A stretch of DNA of 6,228 nucleotides, taken from NCBI GenBank assembly GCA_905210885.1, contig CAJLYO010000109.1, positions 1-6,228 of the forward strand, in the 5' to 3' direction. Positions 1 to 5,328 of the stretch are shown in pieces; position 1 is the stretch's first letter; every line of letters begins with the position of its first letter. The notes beneath the pieces are model-generated. The model saw nothing but the letters and a program-made list of their open reading frames with translations, ran no database searches and was not told where the DNA came from. The position numbers were made by a program, and so were the translations under genes. The stretch comes from an uncultured Eubacteriales bacterium (GTDB taxonomy: Bacteria; Bacillota; Clostridia; Monoglobales; Firm-18).

Positions 1-1819
1 ACGGGATCCGCCGCAGTATGAGTTCCGGCAAGATGCTAAGGCCAAGGCCGCTGCCTTCGGTGTTGCGGGAGACGTCGCCGCGGACAAAACGCTCCGTTAT
101 GTCCTCCGCGTCAAAATCAATGGGATACGCAGAAGTATTTTTAAATTCAATAACCGCTTTATTACCCCTGGAATACGCAGAAACAAACACCCTTGCGTCC
201 TTCAGGGCATATTTTGTAATATTGCTTATCAGGTTTGCCGCAACCCGTGAAATTTTTTTGCCGTCCGCATTTATATAAAGCTCCTCCTCCGTTTTAACGC
301 ACAGGTTAAAGCCGCTAAGCTCGCTGTTATGCTCACCCAGGCTCTGCTCGATTAAAAGCTTTACGTTAAGGCGCTCTTTGTTTAAACTCTCATTGCCGCT
401 TTGCGCCTTTGAAATATCAAACAAATCATTTGTAAGCTTTTTTAGCTGTTCACCCTTTCGCGCAATGATTTTAACGTAGTCCGCCGCCTCCGGTTCAAGC
501 GGCATTTTTTCAAGCAGATTTGTATAATTTATTATGGAGGTAAGCGGAGTTTTTAAATCGTGAGAAACATTTGTTATAAGTTCGGTTTTCATTCGCTCGG
601 CTTTAAGTTTTTCCGAAACGGAACGCGACAGCCCTTCGCCGATTTCGTTTATCTCCTGCGCCAAAAGACGGTTGTCCTCGCTTTTTATGCCGTTTATTTT
701 ATATCCTAAGTTTCCGCCTTTAATGTTGCTTACCCCGAACCTGATTTTATCGTAATCCGACGCTCTTGAGCCAACAAAGGCACACGCAAACAGAAATACC
801 GCCGTACCGAGGATAAATCCTATAAACGACCATTTTGCAAAAACCGATATAAGAAACGTATACACAAACAAAAGAGCCGCATAAATAAACCCGGTTTTCC
901 GCGCAAGGAGCGTCTTTATTTCATCGCTGCCGTCCTTAACGGGAACACCGATTTTCTTTGTAAGCCGTGCACACAGCGACCATAGCCGGTTGATTATGCG
1001 AACCGTAAGGCTGCGTTTAAAAAACATTCTTCCCTTTATATTACGCACAAGGCTTAAAACAGAGGTTAAGAACAATGCCGTAACGGCGCTTGCACCGATT
1101 GCAACAGCAGGCTTTAAACCCATTTTTGAAAAATCCCCGAAGCTTACGGTAAGCCCAAATGCCGCGACCATAACACCGGCGGCAATAAGTGCTGCGAGTA
1201 TAAGGAGCTGAAACTCCGTATAAATTTTATCAAAGGGTAAAAATGCAATCTCGCTGTTTTCGGCGGTTCGTCCGCTCACGGCAACAAGATATATAAAAAG
1301 CACAAAGCACAGCACAAAAATCGCCGTAACCTGCCATGCAATGCCGGAAACCTCGCGGCGGAGTCTTGCGGCGGTGCTTGCCGCATTTTCGGCATATTCG
1401 GGTTTAACGGCAAGAAAAATCCGTATATCTTCCCTGTCCTCAGGCTCGGCGCCGGGTGTTACGGAATAGTCATATATACCGTTTTGCAAATCCGAAACAT
1501 AATAATATTTATATCCCGTATAGCTGTCCAGATTACCGTTATTTGTTTTTACCGTGCCGTTTATGTTAATGTAATAATACAACTCGTTTCCGTATCTGTT
1601 AAGGGTTTTATCGATATTCTCACCGTAACACGAAACCGCATCGCAAACGGAAACTATAGGTCTTTTAATATACTCGTTTTCGTCCGTTAAAAGCTCCCAA
1701 AAGTGTTCCTGCCGCAAAACGCCGCTGTTTAATGCGGTAAACGCCGTTAACGCGGCAAAAACAACAATCAAAGCCGCTGCGGCAAGCTTTGTTATGTTGG
1801 AATAAAGTATCTTTTTCAT
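1..1819 (-). CDS. Sensor histidine kinase, six predicted TM helices, C-terminus cut by window edge
   Basis: This is a membrane sensor kinase, presumably the partner of the response regulator just upstream. The frame is open from ATG at 1819 to base 1 (606 codons, no stop), so the 3' end lies outside. By eye: TM helix about 7-29; an extracytoplasmic domain about 30-158, Tyr-rich with Cys59 and Cys64; TM segments near 159-181, 199-225, 235-258, 309-328 and 329-349; then a HAMP-like or coiled linker about 350-410. The H box is SHDLKTPLTSI with His420 as the expected phosphorylation site. The ATPase domain has an N box (NLISNITKYAL, from 529) and a G2 box (GSGLGLSI, 589-596). The G1 DxGxG is degenerate: FKNTSAYP lies where VxDNGxG is expected, which from memory is usual in a Firmicutes kinase subfamily. 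A GGAGGA Shine-Dalgarno at 1827-1832 supports the start. The last about 10 residues do not fit the family and may reflect a frameshift. The signal is unknown. Confidence 0.93.
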   Translation of the reverse strand, partial: MKKILYSNITKLAAAALIVVFAALTAFTALNSGVLRQEHFWELLTDENEYIKRPIVSVCDAVSCYGENIDKTLNRYGNELYYYININGTVKTNNGNLDSYTGYKYYYVSDLQNGIYDYSVTPGAEPEDREDIRIFLAVKPEYAENAASTAARLRREVSGIAWQVTAIFVLCFVLFIYLVAVSGRTAENSEIAFLPFDKIYTEFQLLILAALIAAGVMVAAFGLTVSFGDFSKMGLKPAVAIGASAVTALFLTSVLSLVRNIKGRMFFKRSLTVRIINRLWSLCARLTKKIGVPVKDGSDEIKTLLARKTGFIYAALLFVYTFLISVFAKWSFIGFILGTAVFLFACAFVGSRASDYDKIRFGVSNIKGGNLGYKINGIKSEDNRLLAQEINEIGEGLSRSVSEKLKAERMKTELITNVSHDLKTPLTSIINYTNLLEKMPLEPEAADYVKIIARKGEQLKKLTNDLFDISKAQSGNESLNKERLNVKLLIEQSLGEHNSELSGFNLCVKTEEELYINADGKKISRVAANLISNITKYALKDARVFVSAYSRGNKAVIEFKNTSAYPIDFDAEDITERFVRGDVSRNTEGSGLGLSILPELILRRIP

Positions 1820-1837
1820 AGCCAAATCCTCCGGAAA

Positions 1838-2518
1838 TTATACTATTTTATAGCCTATTCCCCAAACCACCTTTAAATATTTCGGCGTTTTCGGGTTGAT
1901 TTCGATTTTTTCGCGTATATGGCGGATATGTACGGCAATTGTGTTATCCCCCACAATTGCATCTTCGTTCCACACTCTGCGGTAAATTTCGTCCGCCGAA
2001 AAAACTTTGCCCCGGTTACGGCACAAAAGCTCCAGAATTTTATACTCACTGGGAGTAAGCCTTACTTCATCCCCGTCCACCGTTACCGTTTTGCTTTCCG
2101 TGTCCACACACAGCCCGTCAATTGTAAAACGCCCGGTTTTCTCCTGCATGGCGCCGAGTTTTGTATACCGCCGTATCTGCGATTTTACCCTTGCCATAAG
2201 CTCGGACGGATTAAACGGCTTTGTTATGTAATCATCCGCCCCTGCGGTAAGGCCGAAAATTTTGTCCGCGTCCTCGGACTTTGCGGAAATCATAATAACA
2301 GGGATATTTTTTGTTTCGCGGAGCTTCATAAGTGTTTTGATTCCGTCAAGCTTCGGCATCATAATATCAAGCAAAATAAGCTGTACGTCGTTTTCGGAGA
2401 GCATGTCCAGCGCTTCGATTCCGTCATACGCCTTAAGCACGCCGTAGCCTTCCGCCGACAGAAATATGGATATGCTGTCCACGATTTCCCTGTCATCGTC
2501 CACAACCAGTATGTTCAC
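1838..2518 (-). CDS. OmpR/PhoB-family response regulator, GTG start
   Basis: This is a cytoplasmic DNA-binding response regulator, probably phosphorylated by the kinase encoded 18 nt downstream. The 226-residue length is normal for the family. The receiver domain is about 1-115: acidic cluster Asp7-Asp9, phosphoacceptor Asp51 in LLDIMMPKLDG, switch Ser78 in VIMISAK, and Lys100-Pro101 in ITKPFNP. A short linker leads to a C-terminal winged helix about 130-226, with the typical RLTPSEYKILELLCRNRGK stretch, the recognition-helix region DNTIAVHIRHIREKI and the wing VVWGIGYKIV. The first codon is GTG, preceded by an excellent GGAGGTGA Shine-Dalgarno six bases upstream. The gene follows an intrinsic terminator and an AT-rich region with a direct repeat, so it probably has its own promoter and may be autoregulated. 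It resembles VanR/PhoP-like regulators of Firmicutes, but its targets cannot be read from the sequence. Confidence 0.96.
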   Translation of the reverse strand: MNILVVDDDREIVDSISIFLSAEGYGVLKAYDGIEALDMLSENDVQLILLDIMMPKLDGIKTLMKLRETKNIPVIMISAKSEDADKIFGLTAGADDYITKPFNPSELMARVKSQIRRYTKLGAMQEKTGRFTIDGLCVDTESKTVTVDGDEVRLTPSEYKILELLCRNRGKVFSADEIYRRVWNEDAIVGDNTIAVHIRHIREKIEINPKTPKYLKVVWGIGYKIV

Positions 2519-2524
2519 TTTTTT

Positions 2525-2532
2525 TCACCTCC
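2525..2532 (-). promoter_or_regulatory. Shine-Dalgarno site of the response regulator
   Basis: GGAGGTGA on the minus strand is an eight-base match to the anti-Shine-Dalgarno sequence, separated by six T residues from the GTG at 2518-2516. It fixes the non-ATG start and predicts efficient translation. Confidence 0.9.
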
Positions 2533-2548
2533 GTTTATATAATACAGC

Positions 2549-2577
2549 AGTATAATTAAGATTTGGCTAATATAATT
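2549..2577 (-). promoter_or_regulatory. Possible promoter of the two-component operon
   Basis: The gap between the terminator and the regulator gene is strongly AT-rich. TATACT at 2554-2549 is the best-placed -10 candidate, since it would give a leader of about 20-25 nt that contains the Shine-Dalgarno. Nothing like TTGACA lies at the matching -35 distance (2572-2577 reads AATTAT), which would suit an activator-dependent promoter. A second -10-like TATTAT at 2544-2539 would start the transcript at the Shine-Dalgarno and is less plausible. This is inference from spacing and composition only. Confidence 0.3.
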
Positions 2578-2587
2578 ATTAAGATTT
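2551..2587. repeat. Direct repeat upstream of the response regulator, possible operator
   Basis: Plus-strand copies TATAATTAAGATTT (2551-2564) and TATAATTATTAAGATTT (2571-2587) are identical except for an extra ATT in the second. The TATAATT halves are 20 bp apart and the AAGATTT halves 23 bp apart, about two helical turns. OmpR/PhoB-type regulators bind tandem direct repeats on one face of DNA, so autoregulation by the adjacent gene is plausible. AT richness raises the chance of coincidence. Confidence 0.5.
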
Positions 2588-2595
2588 ATTAAAGA

Positions 2596-2618
2596 AGGCT
2601 GAGGGTATTCCTCAGCCT
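2596..2618 (-). terminator. Intrinsic terminator after the deacetylase gene
   Basis: A perfect 9-bp stem (AGGCTGAGG / CCTCAGCCT) with a 5-base loop is followed on the minus strand by TCTTTAATAA, a modest and interrupted U-tract. The 5' arm includes the second and third bases of the TAG stop codon (2619-2617) of the deacetylase gene. It separates the rho-deacetylase unit from the two-component operon. The tail is weak, so some read-through is possible. Confidence 0.75.
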
Positions 2619-3369
2619 ATTTCTCCATTACTTCTAAAAGCTGTTCGGGCGTAAGGCTTCCCCATGTGGTAATGCGCTTTAAGGGAACCGTGCGCGCCGT
2701 TGCGGCAGTTGAAATTTCATTTGCAACCTGTGCGGTTACGATGTAGCCGGCGTCCGTTGCGATTCTTAAAACCTCGTCATTATAGTATCCGTAGGGATAC
2801 GCCAAAAACTCACATTTCTTATTCAGGTTTTTTTCTATAAGATAACGCGACATTCTAAGCTCGTAGCGAACCTGTTCCGGAGTCAGCGACGTCATATCGG
2901 AGTGTGAATATGTATGCGACTGAATATCAACATATCCGCTCTCCTCCATTTCCCGCGCCTGTTCCCATGTAAAGTGGGGGTATTTACCCGGAGTTGTGCC
3001 TACCGTTCCTGCGACAACGAAAATCGTTGCCTTCATGTCAAACTCGCGGAGAAGTGGATAAAGGTACTGATAATTATTAAGATATCCGTCGTCAAAAGTA
3101 ATAAGCACCGGCTTTTTCGGCAGCTTTGTACCCTTGGTTATAAAATTATAGTAATCCGTAAACGTAATGGGAGTATAACCGTTGTTCTTTATTGTTTCAA
3201 GATGAAGCCGCAACTGCGCCGGAGTTACGGAAACGATAACGTCAAGCCCGGCGTCTTCCTCCTCCACCATATGATAAAGCAAAATAGGTATATTGCCGGC
3301 GTCCGCAGACGCTGCCATGCACGGCAGGGCAATAATTACAGCAAGCAAAAGCATAATCAGTTTTTTCAT
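2617..3369 (-). CDS. Secreted polysaccharide deacetylase (NodB/CE4 domain)
   Basis: Predicted metal-dependent carbohydrate de-N-acetylase acting outside the membrane, removing acetyl groups from N-acetylated amino sugars of a wall or surface polysaccharide. The 250-residue protein starts with a signal peptide (KK, hydrophobic 4-16, likely cleavage after ASA at 20-22 or ADA at 22-24). Cys17 sits in ALPC, which is not a good lipobox. The NodB core has IPILLYHMV (27-35), TFDDGY (91-96, with Asp93 as probable catalytic base and Asp94 as metal ligand), SHTYSH (151-156, ligands His152 and His156) and AYPYG (190-194). AYPYG, rather than an Arg-containing RPPYG, resembles the PgaB/IcaB-like and many Firmicutes deacetylases. 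There is no wall-binding or sorting motif. Start: ATG at 3369 with GGAGG at 3375-3379. It begins 14 nt after the rho stop, so it is probably cotranscribed with rho. The substrate (peptidoglycan, exopolysaccharide or other) cannot be told. Confidence 0.93.
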   Translation of the reverse strand: MKKLIMLLLAVIIALPCMAASADAGNIPILLYHMVEEEDAGLDVIVSVTPAQLRLHLETIKNNGYTPITFTDYYNFITKGTKLPKKPVLITFDDGYLNNYQYLYPLLREFDMKATIFVVAGTVGTTPGKYPHFTWEQAREMEESGYVDIQSHTYSHSDMTSLTPEQVRYELRMSRYLIEKNLNKKCEFLAYPYGYYNDEVLRIATDAGYIVTAQVANEISTAATARTVPLKRITTWGSLTPEQLLEVMEK

Positions 3370-3383
3370 AAGTGCCTCCGTTA

Positions 3384-4679
3384 TTATTTATTGAAAAACA
3401 GATTTACCTTCTCAATAAATTCATCATTGTTTTTGGTTGAATTAAGCCACGTAATAAGAGTTTCCGCCACGTCTGCCGCCGACTGGTTGTACATTGCCTT
3501 GCGTATGGACCAAACAGCGTCCAGCTGCTTTTTGTTAAGCATAAGCTCTTCTTTTCGCGTTCCGGATTTATAAAGGTCAATTGCCGGGAATATGCGCTGT
3601 TCCTGAAGTTTTCTGTCAAGGTGAACCTCCATATTTCCGGTACCTTTGAATTCCTCAAAAATAACGTCGTCCATACGGCTTCCCGTTTCTATAAGGGCAG
3701 TTGCAAGCACGGTAAGACTTCCGCCGTTTTCGATATTTCTTGCCGCACCGAAAAACTTTTTCGGCTTATGCAGCGCCGCCGGGTCAAGACCGCCGGACAG
3801 TGTCCTGCCAGATGCCGCCACCGTAAGGTTATATGCACGTGCAAGACGGGTAATGCTGTCTAAAAGTATAACAACGTCTTTTTTATGCTCTACAAGGCGC
3901 ATCGCACGTTCAAGCACCATTTCCGCCACACGTATATGATGCTGCGGCTCCTCGTCAAATGTAGAATATATAACTTCGCCGGAGATACTGCGTTTCATAT
4001 CGGTTACTTCCTCCGGACGCTCGTCTATCAGCACAACTATAAGCTTTACATCAGGATGATTATGCTCGATTGACCGGGCGATCTGCTTTAAAAGAGTGGT
4101 TTTGCCTGCCTTAGGCGGTGAAACAATCATACCCCTTTGACCCTTGCCTATGGGTGCAACAACATCAATTAAACGCATTGCATAATCCTTTGGGTTGTTC
4201 TCAAGCTTTAAACGTTCATTGGGATATATCGGAATAAGGTTTTCAAAAGGAATACGGCGGATAGCTGCATCCGGTCTGTCACCGTTTACCGTATTAACGT
4301 AAAGCAGTGCGCGGAATCTCTCGCCCTCACGCTGAAGACGCGCAATACCCGTTATCATATCACCGGTCTTTAAGCGAAAGCGGCGAATCTGAATCGGCGC
4401 AACGTAAACATCGTCCGGTGAAGAAAGATAGTTTTCGCCGCGCAAAAATCCGAAACCGTCATCGCACACCTGCAATATACCGGTAACCTCAACGGTATCG
4501 GTACGCTGTCTTTGCGGATTTTCCTCTTTTTCCGATGCAGCCGGCTGAAGCTCTTTTTCGCCTTCTTTTTTCTTTTCTGCTATCAGTTCCAAAAGCTCAC
4601 CCTTTTTATACTTTGTAACAGAGGGAATACCAAGCTGTTTTGCCTGCTCTCTGAGCTCGGCAAGAGTTAAGTTTTCCAT
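3384..4679 (-). CDS. rho: Transcription termination factor Rho
   Basis: Hexameric RNA-dependent ATPase/translocase that terminates transcription at unstructured, untranslated RNA. With the start chosen here it has 431 residues, near the usual bacterial length. Order: Rho_N helical domain about 1-36 (LTLAELREQAKQLGI); a short charged Lys/Glu/Gln linker about 36-60; the cold-shock-like primary RNA-binding domain about 63-133 (VTGILQVCDDGFGFLRG); and the RecA-like motor. Motor motifs are Walker A SPPKAGKT (187-194), DERPEEV with the catalytic Glu, Walker B VVILLD (269-274), and the conserved SGRTLSGGLD and FEEFKGTGNMEVHLDR segments, the last carrying the Arg-finger equivalent. No key residue is missing. 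An in-frame ATG at 4697 would add six residues but has no Shine-Dalgarno; ATG 4679 has AAAGGA nine bases upstream and gives the typical MEN-LTLAEL beginning. It sits between cvpA and a deacetylase gene on the same strand. Confidence 0.97.
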   Translation of the reverse strand: MENLTLAELREQAKQLGIPSVTKYKKGELLELIAEKKKEGEKELQPAASEKEENPQRQRTDTVEVTGILQVCDDGFGFLRGENYLSSPDDVYVAPIQIRRFRLKTGDMITGIARLQREGERFRALLYVNTVNGDRPDAAIRRIPFENLIPIYPNERLKLENNPKDYAMRLIDVVAPIGKGQRGMIVSPPKAGKTTLLKQIARSIEHNHPDVKLIVVLIDERPEEVTDMKRSISGEVIYSTFDEEPQHHIRVAEMVLERAMRLVEHKKDVVILLDSITRLARAYNLTVAASGRTLSGGLDPAALHKPKKFFGAARNIENGGSLTVLATALIETGSRMDDVIFEEFKGTGNMEVHLDRKLQEQRIFPAIDLYKSGTRKEELMLNKKQLDAVWSIRKAMYNQSAADVAETLITWLNSTKNNDEFIEKVNLFFNK

Positions 4680-4688
4680 TTCATTAAA

Positions 4689-4694
4689 TCCTTT
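4689..4694 (-). promoter_or_regulatory. Shine-Dalgarno site that sets the rho start at 4679
   Basis: AAAGGA on the minus strand lies nine bases before ATG 4679-4677. The longer in-frame start at 4697 is preceded by AACAACCGATATA, which has no ribosome-binding character, and AAAGGA would then lie inside the coding region as codons 2-3. This favours the 431-residue Rho. Confidence 0.75.
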
Positions 4695-4714
4695 CATTAT
4701 ATCGGTTGTTGAAA

Positions 4715-5314
4715 TTAAATTTTAAAAATCAGCTCAAGCACCAGATTGTTTTCAAACATGGATTTTGCTATAGTACCTGCCATAATCTGATTGTAAACAA
4801 ACGTTCCCGGGAAAGCTGCGGCAAGAGCAAGGAGTATGTATACGACAACGGCACCGCCTGCCGCGCCCAGCAAAAATCCGCATGCTTTATTGACGCTGCC
4901 CAAAACCGGTACCTTTGAAACACCCTTCATAACGCCGGACAACAGACTTAAAATAACCTTCACGGCAATAAACACAATCGCTATGGAAATAACAGTAACG
5001 GCAAGAGAAGTAACGGACTGGGCCGTAGACTGAGCCGCAGCGTCCGCACCGCTTTGCACAATTGAGCGAAAAACGGAAGGAACGCCGTCCGTGTTTATTA
5101 TTCCGCCCTGCGCAACACGTTTTTCCACTGCTTTGTATATTATATCATTCAGTGCCGTCGTTTTAAGCCAGTTGGTGACAAAGGGGTACAAAAGCGCCGA
5201 GGAAATCAGAGCAACAACGTGGTATCCCAAATTAAACACTGCGTGAATAAGCCCCTTCTTGTATCCTGCTGCGGCGGCCAACAAAACCCCTGCAAGAATT
5301 AAAATATCTGCCAT
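4715..5314 (-). CDS. CvpA-family integral membrane protein
   Basis: A 199-residue membrane protein with the CvpA/colicin V production fold by sequence pattern. Predicted helices by eye are about 2-18, 24-46, 103-126 and 143-168. The N-terminus (MADILILAGVLLAAAAGYKKGLI) matches the family's short first helix followed by a Gly-Tyr/Lys-Lys-Gly turn. The helix pair joined by VPVLGSVNKACGFLLGAAGG (136-154) is the characteristic Pro...Gly...Asn...Gly...Gly region. Residues about 47-100 form a soluble loop rich in Ala, Gln and Ser. CvpA proteins are named for colicin V export in E. coli and have been linked to envelope integrity; their molecular role is not settled, and a bacteriocin function here is not implied. 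ATG 5314 has AAGGAGA (5322-5328) overlapping the stop codon of the upstream DUF5711 gene, 12 nt away, suggesting coupled translation. rho follows 35 nt after the stop. Confidence 0.85.
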   Translation of the reverse strand: MADILILAGVLLAAAAGYKKGLIHAVFNLGYHVVALISSALLYPFVTNWLKTTALNDIIYKAVEKRVAQGGIINTDGVPSVFRSIVQSGADAAAQSTAQSVTSLAVTVISIAIVFIAVKVILSLLSGVMKGVSKVPVLGSVNKACGFLLGAAGGAVVVYILLALAAAFPGTFVYNQIMAGTIAKSMFENNLVLELIFKI

Positions 5315-5321
5315 AAAAATC

Positions 5322-5328
5322 TCTCCTT
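5322..5328 (-). promoter_or_regulatory. cvpA Shine-Dalgarno overlapping the upstream stop codon
   Basis: On the minus strand the stop TAA (5329-5327) runs directly into the Shine-Dalgarno: TAAGGAGA, eight bases or so before ATG 5314. A ribosome ending the DUF5711 gene would sit on the cvpA initiation site, which suggests translational coupling and a fixed ratio of the two proteins. Confidence 0.8.

Noticed and set aside
1919..2542. 207-residue plus-strand ORF opposite the response regulator
   Set aside because: It is fully antisense to a gene with all family motifs. Its translation is rich in Cys, His and Arg with no domain-like pattern, and no Shine-Dalgarno supports it.
3300..3330. Lipoprotein signal in the deacetylase (Cys17)
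   Set aside because: ALPC has Pro before the Cys and is a poor lipobox. An ordinary AxA signal peptidase site follows a few residues later.
2914..3573. 219-residue plus-strand ORF across the deacetylase and the end of rho
   Set aside because: It spans two well-supported genes and their junction on the other strand, with composition typical of an antisense shadow.
3404..3658. 84-residue minus-strand ORF inside rho in another frame
   Set aside because: It overlaps the conserved Rho motor domain, whose frame is uninterrupted, so it is an out-of-frame shadow.
4696..4701. Perfect TATAAT on the minus strand just before rho
   Set aside because: No -35 element lies 16-18 bp upstream, and a transcript starting there would begin within or just after the rho Shine-Dalgarno. 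It is probably chance in AT-rich sequence.
4715..5314. A colicin or bacteriocin export locus suggested by the CvpA name
   Set aside because: No bacteriocin precursor, ABC exporter or immunity-like gene is present. CvpA proteins are widespread, and the name alone is not evidence.
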